The notes beneath the pieces are model-generated. The model worked only from the letters and a program-made list of their open reading frames with translations, was not told the DNA's origin and ran no database searches. From JBBSJZ01 sp041751935 (GTDB lineage: Bacteria; Planctomycetota; Planctomycetia; Pirellulales; Pirellulaceae), in NCBI GenBank assembly GCA_041751935.1, contig JBGSIA010000006.1:38666-102665 (forward strand): a DNA stretch of 64,000 bases, given 5' to 3'. The position numbers and the translations under genes were made by a program. Of the stretch, positions 18,301 through 27,860 are shown piece by piece; position 1 is the stretch's first letter; each line of letters opens with the position of its first letter.

Positions 18301-19143
18301 TTACTTGCCAAGGAACTTTGTGATGGCACGCACGGTAGCCGATCGACCGGCACGAGCGATTGAGCGGGTCAGCGGAATCTCTTTCGGACAAACGGCGACA
18401 CAGTTTTGTGCATTGCCGCAGGCCGCAATTCCACCCGGCTCCATCAACGCATCGATTCGTTCATCAGCAAGGGATTTTCCCGTGGGGTGATTATTGAACA
18501 ACATCGCTTGCGAAATCGCGTGAGCGCCAATGAACCCAGCGTCGTAAGCTGCCTTCTTGCGAGCCTCGAACTCCGCATCCGTTTCCCCGTCGCGACGTGT
18601 TAATTCAATCTTGGTGAACTGGGGACAGGCTTCCAAACAACATCCACAACTCATGCACTGACTGAGCGGATAGTTGTTTTCCTGCTGGGACATCAACTGC
18701 TTTTCGCCGGGGCCCATGTCGTAGTAACTGTCGACCGGAACCCATCCTTTGATACGCTTGAGCGAATTGAATAATCGCTGGCGATCAATCAGCAAATCTC
18801 TCAGTACCGGAAACTTTGACATCGGCTCCAAGACGATTTCGTCGGGGTTTTCCACAAGCAACCGATCGACCAGCGCGCTACAACTCTGTCGCACACGGCC
18901 GTTAATCACCATCGAACAAGCGCCACAAACTTCCTCCAGGCAACCACAGTCCCAAGCAACTGGAGTGACTTTCTTGCCATCAACCGTTGTTGCCTGGGCG
19001 GCGATCCGCTGCAGAACGCTGATGACGTTCATTTCGACTTCGTATTTGACGCGATGCAACTCCCAGTACGGTTCCATTGCTGGACCGTCCTGTCGCCGCA
19101 CACGAACGTTAATGAACTCGGGACGCTTTTGGGTGTTGATCAT
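18301..19143 (-). CDS. sdhB: Succinate dehydrogenase/fumarate reductase iron-sulfur subunit
   Basis: Carries electrons from the FAD subunit to the membrane quinone site. The [2Fe-2S] ligands are Cys66, Cys68 or Cys73, Cys76 and Cys88 in WDCGCLEEVCGACS and RQSCSA. The second half holds CMSCGCCLEACP (from Cys163) and CGNAQNCVAVCPKE for the [4Fe-4S] and [3Fe-4S] clusters. Its 280 residues are longer than most, but the order of motifs is normal. It is the last gene of sdhC-sdhA-sdhB, 45 bases after sdhA. Confidence 0.96.
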   Translation of the reverse strand: MINTQKRPEFINVRVRRQDGPAMEPYWELHRVKYEVEMNVISVLQRIAAQATTVDGKKVTPVAWDCGCLEEVCGACSMVINGRVRQSCSALVDRLLVENPDEIVLEPMSKFPVLRDLLIDRQRLFNSLKRIKGWVPVDSYYDMGPGEKQLMSQQENNYPLSQCMSCGCCLEACPQFTKIELTRRDGETDAEFEARKKAAYDAGFIGAHAISQAMLFNNHPTGKSLADERIDALMEPGGIAACGNAQNCVAVCPKEIPLTRSIARAGRSATVRAITKFLGK

Positions 19144-19188
19144 GGATAAAAGAGATCTTTAGTAATTTTTAATAGGTTGAATTCGGGC

Positions 19189-21189
19189 TCAGCTTCCAGC
19201 CAACATATCGACGGTCGGTTTGCTCTTACTCGCTGCCGCAGCGGCCCTTTCTTTCCAAACTTTTTCAATTTCTTCGGCACCAACCAAGCCATACAGCCTC
19301 GGACGTGGTGGAATCAACGATGTGTCCACATCTTCGTACGTAATCTCCGGCTGCATTGTTTTTTCGTTCCAAGTTGCGATGGTGCTCTTGAGGAATTTGC
19401 GATTATTAGCCTCGAACTCATCACACCAGATTTCTGCTTGGCGTCGACGCTCGATCGGATCGTCACTTGTCAGCGAGGGTTTCTCAAACTCCGGCTTGTA
19501 ATGTGCTCCCCGGCATTCATCACGCTGCAGTGCACCCTTCAATATCGACTTTGCCAGGGGGAACATATCTTGCACACTTTTGGCGAAGATCACGTTTTGG
19601 TTCGTCCAAGCGCCAGTGTCCGACAGGCTGACTCGCATCGCCCGCTGGTGCAGTACGTCAATCTTTTCTATTGCATCCTGCAGTTGATCGTTTCGCCGAA
19701 CAACGGTGGCAACCCGGGTCATCAAATCACCGAGTTCTTGGTGGATTAGATACGGGTTCTCGTCGCTGCCGGGTGTTCCATTGAGCAACTGATTGTGGCG
19801 ATCTTGTTCCCGTTTTAGCGAAAAATCGATGTCGGCTGACGACACGTTCTTGTATCCCGCGCCAGGATACGCGTTGATATGCGAGAGAATCGACGGCCCG
19901 GTAAAGAGCCCCGTAAAAATGCATGACAAAAGGGAATTCGCACCCAAACGATTTGCCCCGTGGTAGTGGTAGTCGCATTCACCGATCGCGTACAAACCTT
20001 CGATATTCGTCATGTGGTTTCGCGGGGCTCCGGCTTCCATTCCTCCGTCAGCGCTCTTGACGTAGTCAGCCCACAGCCCACCCATACTGTAGTGAACCGC
20101 AGGGAATATTTTCATCGGCTCGTCACGCGGATCGACGCCTTGGAATTTCTCGTAGATCTCAAGAATCCCACCCAGTTTGCGGTCCAATTCGGAACGCTCG
20201 ATATGGGTCAAATCCAAGTACACGCATTGGCGATCCGGCTCGACGCTTAATCCTTCGTTGACACAGATATCAAAAATTTCGCGAGTCGCAATATCTCGCG
20301 GAACTAGGTTCCCATACTTGGGGTAACGCTCTTCGAGGAAATAGTAACGCTCGCTCTCGGGGATCTGTTTCGGTGGTCGTGGATCATGAGGCGTTCGCGG
20401 AACCCAAACTCGGCCACCCTCACCACGCGCGGACTCGCTCATCAATCGCAGCTTGTCCGCACCTGGAATCGCAGTCGGGTGAACCTGGATAAATTCGCCG
20501 TTACCGTACTTAGCGCCCGCTTTGAAACAACGAGCTGCGGCGCTGCCGTTGCAAAAAACGCTCATCGTGCTGCGACCGTACACCAAACCGCAGCCACCGG
20601 TAGCGACGACGACGGCATCGGCAGAGAACGCTTGAAACTTCATCGACACCATGTCTTGGGCAACGACGCCGCGACATCGCCCCGCATCGTCGCGAATCAG
20701 GCCGCAGAAGTCCCAAAACTCGAACTTGCGGACCATGCCTTCGGTCTCACGGCGGCGAACTTGTTCGTCCAATGCATACAACAGTTGTTGGCCAGTGGTC
20801 GCACCAGCGAACGCTGTTCGTTTATAAAGCGTTCCACCGAATCGGCGTCGGTCGATGAACCCTTCGCCGGTACGGTTAAAGGGAACGCCGAGCCGATCCA
20901 TCAGATCGATAATTTTTGGTCCCCAGTACACCATCTCTTTTACTGGCGGCTGGTGATTGAGAAAGTCGCCGCCGTAAACGGTGTCATCCAGGTGCTTCCA
21001 TTCCGTATCGCCCAACTGGCGTGTTTGGTCATTGCAACTGTTGATCCCGCCTTGTGCACACACGCTGTGTGATCGTTTTACCGGCGTCAGGCTGATCAAA
21101 TCGACGTGCACTCCCAGTTCGGCAAGCTTCATTGTCGAGGCCAAACCGGCCAAACCACCACCTACGACTACGACTCGATATTCAGACAT
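19189..21189 (-). CDS. sdhA: Succinate dehydrogenase/fumarate reductase flavoprotein subunit
   Basis: The catalytic subunit: oxidises succinate to fumarate with covalently bound FAD in complex II of the TCA cycle and respiratory chain. The N-terminal FAD motif VVVGGGLAGLAS is followed by the FAD-linking histidine in RSHSVCAQGGIN. The substrate-site pieces FIQVHPTAIPG, ARGEGGRVWVP and MGGLW are present. The length is 666 residues. The SHSVCAQGG wording and the order sdhC-A-B match the Bacillus/epsilon-type complex with a single cytochrome b subunit. It is in an operon with sdhC (44 bases upstream) and sdhB. Confidence 0.97.
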   Translation of the reverse strand: MSEYRVVVVGGGLAGLASTMKLAELGVHVDLISLTPVKRSHSVCAQGGINSCNDQTRQLGDTEWKHLDDTVYGGDFLNHQPPVKEMVYWGPKIIDLMDRLGVPFNRTGEGFIDRRRFGGTLYKRTAFAGATTGQQLLYALDEQVRRRETEGMVRKFEFWDFCGLIRDDAGRCRGVVAQDMVSMKFQAFSADAVVVATGGCGLVYGRSTMSVFCNGSAAARCFKAGAKYGNGEFIQVHPTAIPGADKLRLMSESARGEGGRVWVPRTPHDPRPPKQIPESERYYFLEERYPKYGNLVPRDIATREIFDICVNEGLSVEPDRQCVYLDLTHIERSELDRKLGGILEIYEKFQGVDPRDEPMKIFPAVHYSMGGLWADYVKSADGGMEAGAPRNHMTNIEGLYAIGECDYHYHGANRLGANSLLSCIFTGLFTGPSILSHINAYPGAGYKNVSSADIDFSLKREQDRHNQLLNGTPGSDENPYLIHQELGDLMTRVATVVRRNDQLQDAIEKIDVLHQRAMRVSLSDTGAWTNQNVIFAKSVQDMFPLAKSILKGALQRDECRGAHYKPEFEKPSLTSDDPIERRRQAEIWCDEFEANNRKFLKSTIATWNEKTMQPEITYEDVDTSLIPPRPRLYGLVGAEEIEKVWKERAAAAASKSKPTVDMLAGS

Positions 21190-21233
21190 TGTTGTTGTGT
21201 TCTAGTGAATTGATAAATGCGCGTTGAACGACG

Positions 21234-22037
21234 TTAATTGTCCACTTCATGAAACCGTTTTTCTTCGCTGGGATAAACCGTTCCAGCAGTCACGCCGGCT
21301 TCGTACATGCGGTTCTCGACCTCGCGAGCTTGCGTCACAGCAGATCCTCCAGGAGCGACTGCTGCGAACCAAGCGCTTGTACCGATCACTGCCAACAAGA
21401 TTCCAAATGCTGTGCAAAATTTCGATGCCCGCTTTTGACCCTCAGGCGAAATCCACAACCCCCAAGTGATTCCGGCTGTCCACAATCCATTCGCCAAGTG
21501 GTAGACGCACGCCAACATGCCGACGAGGTAGATTGCGGGCCAGAGCCAGCCGCTCATTGCCGCGATGAGGCTGCTGGCCGCGTTATAAGGACTGAATTCG
21601 GCGCCACCTAGCGGCTTGACGACGGCTAGCCACGGATCATTGTGCATCCCACCGTGAAGATGAAATACATGCAACATCAAGTAAACGAAAGCGATCAATC
21701 CAGTGTACCGCTGCCAAACGTAGCGAACGTTCCCCGGCAGGCGGTAATGGCTGAGGTTGCTCTTACCCGTTCGCCAAATCCAGACCCCGACAATTGCATG
21801 GAAAAGCAAGGGTAAGAAAATGAATGCCCACTCCACGACCGGCAAAGCCAATCCGAGCGAGTGGATCATGAATACGGCTCGCTGGAAAGTTTCAGTGCCA
21901 TTTAGCAGGCTCGCATTGGTCGTTAGGTGAACGACCATGTACGCACCCAATGGCACGATCCCCGATAGCGAATGCAGTCGTCGGATTAGAAACTCGTGAC
22001 GGAGAAAAAAAGAGGTTTCAGTGGAAGTGTCGGACAC
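21234..22037 (-). CDS. sdhC: Succinate dehydrogenase cytochrome b558 subunit
   Basis: The membrane anchor of complex II, about 267 residues with five hydrophobic spans and histidines suited to bind two haems (RRLHSLSGIVPLGAYMVVHL, LLFHAIVGVW, MLHVFHLHGG, YHLANGLW). It is first in the sdhC-sdhA-sdhB unit and is divergent from the GntP gene across about 205 bases. That gap should hold the promoters of both. Confidence 0.93.
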   Translation of the reverse strand: MSDTSTETSFFLRHEFLIRRLHSLSGIVPLGAYMVVHLTTNASLLNGTETFQRAVFMIHSLGLALPVVEWAFIFLPLLFHAIVGVWIWRTGKSNLSHYRLPGNVRYVWQRYTGLIAFVYLMLHVFHLHGGMHNDPWLAVVKPLGGAEFSPYNAASSLIAAMSGWLWPAIYLVGMLACVYHLANGLWTAGITWGLWISPEGQKRASKFCTAFGILLAVIGTSAWFAAVAPGGSAVTQAREVENRMYEAGVTAGTVYPSEEKRFHEVDN

Positions 22038-22242
22038 GCTTGTTCGTCTGGCTGTTTTGGAAGCGGCGTTGCACTAACATACGGACCGCACAGTAGCGGA
22101 CCAGTTAACGTGCTCGGTAGTGTATCACGTGGTATGCACGGTGATGTAGGGTGGGACGGGGAAGAATGCAAGGCCGTTAGTCAAGTTTGTCGCCCGGGGA
22201 CTCCTTGTCGCCCAGCGGTTACGTCGCAAAAAAGAAAAGCGG

Positions 22243-23697
22243 ATGTTTGAACTCGAAATTTGGTGGCTTGTCGCGTTGTCGGTCGCCGTCGTGCTGGTGT
22301 GTATTTTGGCGTTCCGCTTGCACGCGTTCCTGACTCTGCTATTGGCGGGACTAATCGTCGCAGCACTCACCAGTGATACGGCACTAGTCGATTACGCGGG
22401 CGAACAGGTTGCCAAATCCGCTTGGACCGAAAAGGCGGCCGCCGCGTTTGTTGATCGCTCAGCCCCAGAACGACTTGCGACGGCTTTTGGCGAGACCGCA
22501 GCCAGCGTGGGTATACTAATCGCCCTGGCAAGTATCGTGGGTCAGTGCTTGCTGGAATCGCGGGCAGCGCTGACGATTGTCGACGCGATGCTCCGCTTGA
22601 CAGGAAAAAAACGGGCCGCCGAGGCGCTCGTGGCAAGCTCCTTTGTGCTTGGAATCCCTGTGTTTTTCGATACCGTATTTTACTTGATGGTGCCGCTCGC
22701 CCGATCACTGCGCCAGCGAGTGGGTAAAGACTATGTGCTATTCATTTTAGCAATCCTCGCCGGAGGATCGATCGCACATTCGTTAGTTCCACCCACGCCT
22801 GGGCCGCTTCAAGTGGCCGAGATCATCGGTGTCGATATCGGGACGATGTTGCTGGTCGGCTTGGCCGTCGGTGGGTGCAGTAGCGTGCTCTCGCTTTTTG
22901 CGGCACGGGTCATCAATCGCTTTGTTGATGTTCCACTGCGGTCCTTGGACGCGACGGATGAGGCTTCTGCCCCAGAGGCCAATCTGGACACGGTCGAGGA
23001 CGCGGAATTGGCCAAGCCATCGCTCATCCTGGCGCTGCTGCCGATCTTTACCCCGGTGATCCTGATCGCTACGTCAGCGGTGGTCGACTCGATGCTCGGT
23101 GCTGGACGGATCGAACCGTCAACGCTGACAAGCTTTTTTCTAGGAATCGGTGATAAGAATGTGGCCTTAGGGATTGCTGTAGTAATCTCGCTGAGGTTGC
23201 TTCGCTTTGTCGATGATAGTAAACGAAAATCGTTGATCAGTCGCTCCTTGGGCTCAGCTGGCAACATCATTCTGATTACCGCTGCAGGTGGTGCATTTGG
23301 CGCAATGCTACGGCAAGCTGGGATCGCCGGCGCAGTGAGTGATTTGGCTCAAGATGTCCCTTTGGTGATGCTGTTGCCGATCGCGTTCGCCGTAACGGCC
23401 GCGATCCGAACGTTGCAAGGCAGCAGCACGGTGGCGATGATTACAGCTGCGGGAGTGCTGCAAGGTTTTGCACACACCGAAGGCTTGCCGTTTCATCCGG
23501 TGTACCTAGCAATGGCAATTGGGGCCGGTAGCAAACCGATCGCCTGGATGACGGACAGCGGCTTTTGGGTGATGTGCAAAATGAGCGGGATGACCGAACG
23601 CGAAGGGCTGCTGACCGTGTCGCCGATGAGTACAGCAATGGGGATCAACGCTCTGGTAGTCACCGTGATTTTTGCACAGTTTTTCCCCTTGATCTAA
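22243..23697 (+). CDS. GntP-family gluconate/organic-acid permease
   Basis: A 484-residue membrane protein with about 12-14 hydrophobic spans. The segments FVLGIPVFFDTVFYLMVPLA, GGSIAHSLVPPTPGPLQVAE and GSSTVAMITAAGVL are hallmarks of the GntP/IdnT transporter family that takes up gluconate, idonate or related hydroxy acids by proton symport. A Glu/Asp-rich cytoplasmic loop lies in the middle. The M24 peptidase gene starts 31 bases downstream, so the two may be cotranscribed, although their functions are not obviously linked. Confidence 0.93.
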   Translation: MFELEIWWLVALSVAVVLVCILAFRLHAFLTLLLAGLIVAALTSDTALVDYAGEQVAKSAWTEKAAAAFVDRSAPERLATAFGETAASVGILIALASIVGQCLLESRAALTIVDAMLRLTGKKRAAEALVASSFVLGIPVFFDTVFYLMVPLARSLRQRVGKDYVLFILAILAGGSIAHSLVPPTPGPLQVAEIIGVDIGTMLLVGLAVGGCSSVLSLFAARVINRFVDVPLRSLDATDEASAPEANLDTVEDAELAKPSLILALLPIFTPVILIATSAVVDSMLGAGRIEPSTLTSFFLGIGDKNVALGIAVVISLRLLRFVDDSKRKSLISRSLGSAGNIILITAAGGAFGAMLRQAGIAGAVSDLAQDVPLVMLLPIAFAVTAAIRTLQGSSTVAMITAAGVLQGFAHTEGLPFHPVYLAMAIGAGSKPIAWMTDSGFWVMCKMSGMTEREGLLTVSPMSTAMGINALVVTVIFAQFFPLI

Positions 23698-23728
23698 TTG
23701 TTAGCCCATACTCTGGAAATGAATCTCG

Positions 23729-24868
23729 ATGAAACATCCCATGCCTAAATTGATTGCTGGAATTGCCGATAGCAACGCGTCGTTGTTTCGTCGCTTGGGC
23801 GTGGCGTTGGGTGACCCAGCGGCATGGATCGACACAGACAACTTGACCCTCGCGATCGTTCGCGACTTGGAAATGGATCGCGTTCGCAAACACGGCAACG
23901 TCGCGGCGGTCTATTGTCCTGCGGACCTTTCTCCGCCCACCGGTTTGGACGCGGATCGCGAAACCGCCACCGCTCAAGCCGTAGCGGAGTGGTTTCGACA
24001 ATCGGGTATCCGCCAGGTCCAGGTCGATCGGACGCTGCCGTTCATCTTCGCACATCACTTGCTCAATGCCGATATCGAAGTCGTTTATGACGCCGAACTT
24101 GGCGTTATTGATCGACGTGTGAAAACACTGCAAGAGATTGACGCGCTCGCCGCTGCCCAAAAGGTGACCGAAACGGTGATGCGAGAGTTGTGTGAAACGA
24201 TTGCCGCAGCAATCGTCGGCGCCGACTCGATTCTGCAGCATGACGCCCAGCCGTTAACCAGCGAGCGAGTTTATTCCATGGCAGCGGTCGCTTTCTTGAA
24301 GCGAGGTTTCTCGATGAGCCACGGTGCGATCGTTGCCACAGCGCCCCAAGTCGCTGATTGTCATCACAGTGGATCAGGGCCGCTTCGTTCAGGCGTGCCG
24401 ATTGTGATTGACTTGTTTCCTCGTGACGAATCGACACGCTATTGGGGAGACTGCACGCGAACAGTGGTGAACGGCACACCCTCGGACGTTGTTGTGGCAA
24501 TGCACCGCGCGGTCCTCGATGCGAAACAGGCCGCAACACAAGCCCTGCGTTGTGGAGTTACCGCAGCAAGCGTCCACGAAGCATCCGAAGACGTATTAAA
24601 GCAACGCGGCTTTGACGTTTCGCGTGGTGTAATCACGGATCATCCGAGCATTCAACATGGTACCGGACACGGCATTGGGCTGGATCTTCATGAACCGATC
24701 CTACTGGACCACGGTGGTGGCGAAATCCTTGCTGGCGAAGTGTTCACGATCGAGCCTGGCTTGTACGGTCGCAAGGACGGCGGCGTGCGAGTGGAGGATA
24801 TGCTCGTGGTAACAGATGACGGGTGCCGCAACTTGAATCAATTGCACGATGGCTTGAATTGGGCTTGA
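23729..24868 (+). CDS. M24-family metallopeptidase (Xaa-Pro aminopeptidase-like)
   Basis: A 379-residue cytoplasmic peptidase with the pita-bread fold. All five dinuclear metal ligands are visible: Asp228 (VIDLFPRD), Asp241 (GDCTRT), His314 (HGTGHGIG), Glu342 (FTIEPGLY) and Glu356 (VRVEDMLVV). The N-terminal domain is the creatinase-like lobe. It would cleave the N-terminal residue from peptides, often before proline; the exact substrate is not deducible. It follows gntP closely in the same direction. Confidence 0.9.
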   Translation: MKHPMPKLIAGIADSNASLFRRLGVALGDPAAWIDTDNLTLAIVRDLEMDRVRKHGNVAAVYCPADLSPPTGLDADRETATAQAVAEWFRQSGIRQVQVDRTLPFIFAHHLLNADIEVVYDAELGVIDRRVKTLQEIDALAAAQKVTETVMRELCETIAAAIVGADSILQHDAQPLTSERVYSMAAVAFLKRGFSMSHGAIVATAPQVADCHHSGSGPLRSGVPIVIDLFPRDESTRYWGDCTRTVVNGTPSDVVVAMHRAVLDAKQAATQALRCGVTAASVHEASEDVLKQRGFDVSRGVITDHPSIQHGTGHGIGLDLHEPILLDHGGGEILAGEVFTIEPGLYGRKDGGVRVEDMLVVTDDGCRNLNQLHDGLNWA

Positions 24869-24906
24869 GTCGGCAAAGGCCTTGTTTCCCAGCGGTCCCT
24901 TTGTTC

Positions 24907-26502
24907 TCAGCGAACAATCGTCTTTGCTGCGGCGGTCGCCCATGCTTTTGTGCCGCTTACAAAGGCGCGAATAATCATCGGACCACGCACATCCTTGGGC
25001 AAGCGAAATTCGTGCTGTCGATCTTCACCGGCGTTGACCAAGTTGGTGATCGAAGCGACTGTGGTCATATTGGGGTCGCCCCCGGTGTCGCTGCCCAGTG
25101 GTCGATCGACGAGAAGCGTTAATTCGCCAGCGATGGGGCTGTTGAAACCAATCACCATGGGTGCTCCCGCCGGCGTTCCGGTAGACACCGTCAGCGTGAC
25201 TGTTTGAGGATGATGCAGTCGCAATGTCGGATCGCCAAGCAGGTTGTAAATCGCGGCATGTTCCCGACGCTCATCGGCCAGTACCGTACCTGCGGGACTG
25301 ACCATCGTTGCCAACGAATCAATCACAACGCGTGTGGAAGTCCGGTCCGTTTCATCGTCGCGATACAACGTGTGTTGCATTGCTAACCACGCATCTCCCA
25401 ACCGTGGGCTCTGATCGCGATAGATGCTGTCGATTAAACCAACAGCGGTGGTGGTGTTTCCGTACGGCATGGTCATCCGCGAACCGGCAAGTACCGCGAC
25501 CGGACCAAACGGAGCCAACAACATGCGTTCGCCCAGACAATCGTCGGGGGCATCGAACGCGCCGGTATAACAGGCGAGTAGCAGCGCTATCGGAGGCGCC
25601 GCTGGCGAACCAGCCAATCGTGTCACACTCGTTGTATCCAACACGGGTACTCCGTCTCGGCTTTGAGGCACGCGATCAAGAGAATCGATCCAGCCGTGAC
25701 CGGCGTAGACCCAGAATCGGGCGCCGCGTCGATAACGATCGAGTACTTCATCAGTAAACGAGCGACCCGCTGGACAGAACATGTGCCCTGGGCTGGCGTA
25801 GCAAACCAAAGTCTTGGTTTCAGTGGGCAGGGTCGTGGTGACGAGCGTTCGAGTTACCGATTCAATTGCGGAATCGACCAACATGCCAAATCCGCCGACG
25901 CCACCGGTGAGTTGCACTTGTCCACGCCACGAGCCAAAGTCGTCGCTGTGTTCATACGCCAAAATCCGCTGAACCAGCCCCGAGAGTTGTTCGGTTCGTG
26001 TTATGGGAAGTCGCCCAACCGCAACGTCACAATTCCCATCGCCATCGAGGTCCCCGTATGCAAGGTCACTAGCTGCCGTAGGTGTCGAGCCCCACTTCTG
26101 TGTGATCGCCGTCGCTGGATAGAACGTGGGAACGCGTTGCGTCGGGTCGGCATTGCGTCCAACCGGCGGGGCGTCACCGACAAGCATCACGTAGCGAGTA
26201 TTTGCATCGCTCGCATCGCCGATTGACTGCAACAACGCCGCCGCCGTCGGTTGGCTGTCAATGACGGTCACAACAAGCTCCTCGCTTCGGCGCTGATCGA
26301 CCCATGGCTCAAGCGACGGGCGAAAGGTTGGCGGACAGACGACGACAATGCCTGCTGGCGGTGGCGGCAACGGCGTGGATTGAGCAACGACTGGTCGCAC
26401 CACACCAGCACCGATTACCAGCAGCAATGCAGTTTGCGCCCACAACAGCAACGGATCGCGTCGTACAGTCATTCTCGGATCCCTCATTGAGCTCTCCCTC
26501 AT
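24907..26502 (-). CDS. Secreted C25 (gingipain)-like cysteine peptidase
   Basis: A 531-residue exported protein. The signal peptide ends near VRPVVAQ (about residue 41), followed by a Pro-rich linker. Residues 100-165 contain VMLVGDAP and YGDLDGDGNCDVAVGRLP, typical for C25 proteins. The catalytic dyad is His269 in VYAGHGW and Cys311 in LLACYTGAF, and IYNLLGDPTLRL marks the end of the domain. The last 100 residues form an Ig-like beta domain. Its job could be processing of surface proteins or protein degradation outside the cytoplasm. Three in-frame ATGs (26502, 26487, 26472) are possible starts, each with a purine-rich stretch before it. It is divergent from pdxA. Confidence 0.85.
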   Translation of the reverse strand: MRESSMRDPRMTVRRDPLLLWAQTALLLVIGAGVVRPVVAQSTPLPPPPAGIVVVCPPTFRPSLEPWVDQRRSEELVVTVIDSQPTAAALLQSIGDASDANTRYVMLVGDAPPVGRNADPTQRVPTFYPATAITQKWGSTPTAASDLAYGDLDGDGNCDVAVGRLPITRTEQLSGLVQRILAYEHSDDFGSWRGQVQLTGGVGGFGMLVDSAIESVTRTLVTTTLPTETKTLVCYASPGHMFCPAGRSFTDEVLDRYRRGARFWVYAGHGWIDSLDRVPQSRDGVPVLDTTSVTRLAGSPAAPPIALLLACYTGAFDAPDDCLGERMLLAPFGPVAVLAGSRMTMPYGNTTTAVGLIDSIYRDQSPRLGDAWLAMQHTLYRDDETDRTSTRVVIDSLATMVSPAGTVLADERREHAAIYNLLGDPTLRLHHPQTVTLTVSTGTPAGAPMVIGFNSPIAGELTLLVDRPLGSDTGGDPNMTTVASITNLVNAGEDRQHEFRLPKDVRGPMIIRAFVSGTKAWATAAAKTIVR

Positions 26503-26686
26503 CCTAAATCAGCTGATTCTTTTGTATTCGAGGTGACAAATCGCGGACTACCGTTAATCTCATTGTTGACAGCAAAATACTGGCGGAAAACGTTGCCCAC
26601 CTCCAGATCAATTCGCTACTTCTCGCCAAAATATTGTTGCTGCCACAGCGTTACATCTTCCTCAGGAAAAAACGACGAATACCGCT

Positions 26687-27736
26687 ATGTTGGAAGAACT
26701 TTCGCACAAAAGCAAACTCGATTTCAACGAATCATCGCCCGATGCGCGACCAAGAGTTGCTATTTGCGTTGGAGATGTCGCCGGAGTGGGGCCTGAACTA
26801 GCACTTCGTTGTGCCGCCGATTTAGGGGTGATTTCCCGTTGCCAGCCAATTATTGTCGGCCCCGTTGACGCACTGCGCCGAGTTGCTGCGGAACTGCCGC
26901 TCGGAGCCGCGAATGGCGTGGACTTAACACAATACGTGGAACATCACGCGAAAGATTGGATCAATATTGGAAATTTACAGGCCAAATCGGTTGTTCCAGG
27001 TACGTTCACAGCCGCTACCGGACAAGCTTCCTACGACGCTGTGAATTGGGCAATCGATGCGGCGATGGCTGGCGAAGTTGCGGCAGTGGTTACGGGCCCG
27101 ATTCAAAAAGAAGCGTGGCGTGACGCAGGAATCTGTTTCCCCGGTCATACGGAATTGATTGCCAAGCGAACGGGCGACGACGATGTGCGGATGATGCTGA
27201 CGGCGGACGCGATTTCCTGCGTTCTGGTAACGATCCATCTTCCGCTGGCGGACGTTCCTGGGGCTTTGTCAATCGCGGGAATCGTTCGCAGCATTCACCT
27301 TGGTGGCGAAGCCTTGTCGAAGCGTGTTTGCGGCAACGTTCGAGTGACCGTATTGGGGCTAAACCCACACGCTGGTGAGAACGGATTGATGAGCCACGGC
27401 GAGGAACAAGAGATTATTTTTCCGGCGATCATGGCGGCACGTCGCGAAGGACTGGAGATTGTCGGGCCAGTACCACCGGACACAGCGTTCACGCCTTCGA
27501 TGCGCGAGCGAACGGACGTTTACGTCTGTATGTACCACGACCAGGGACTGATTCCACTCAAGGCGATTGCCTTTGACGATGCTGTGAACGTGACGCTCGG
27601 CTCACGAATTGTGCGAACGAGCGTTGATCATGGCACGGCAATGGACATCGCTTGGCAGGGCATCGCCAAACACACGAGCATGCTCGCGGCGATCGACATG
27701 GCCGTTGATTTAAGCTCCAACACGTATCGACCTTGA
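26687..27736 (+). CDS. pdxA: 4-hydroxythreonine-4-phosphate dehydrogenase family protein
   Basis: A 349-residue NAD-dependent decarboxylating dehydrogenase. In pyridoxal-phosphate synthesis it oxidises 4-phosphohydroxy-L-threonine. Visible motifs: GDVAGVGPELAL near the N-terminus (usual GDPAGIGPE), GHTELIAKRTG for metal/phosphate, GLNPHAGENG and YHDQGLIPLKA. The length is typical. A catabolic paralogue, PdxA2, acts on 4-phospho-D-threonate or erythronate; a DUF1537 kinase locus lies 5 kb away on the other strand, so PdxA2 is a real alternative, but pdxA is on the opposite strand and not in that operon. Confidence 0.9.
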   Translation: MLEELSHKSKLDFNESSPDARPRVAICVGDVAGVGPELALRCAADLGVISRCQPIIVGPVDALRRVAAELPLGAANGVDLTQYVEHHAKDWINIGNLQAKSVVPGTFTAATGQASYDAVNWAIDAAMAGEVAAVVTGPIQKEAWRDAGICFPGHTELIAKRTGDDDVRMMLTADAISCVLVTIHLPLADVPGALSIAGIVRSIHLGGEALSKRVCGNVRVTVLGLNPHAGENGLMSHGEEQEIIFPAIMAARREGLEIVGPVPPDTAFTPSMRERTDVYVCMYHDQGLIPLKAIAFDDAVNVTLGSRIVRTSVDHGTAMDIAWQGIAKHTSMLAAIDMAVDLSSNTYRP

Positions 27737-27860
27737 CGGATTATCCATAAGAATAAGGCGGCAGTGACGTTCGTATTCAGGGCCAATTTTGGCTGCACTT
27801 GATCCTAACAGCCACAAAGTGGCGATACGCGCGAGCCAGCGACACCAGCTCCTCGAATAC

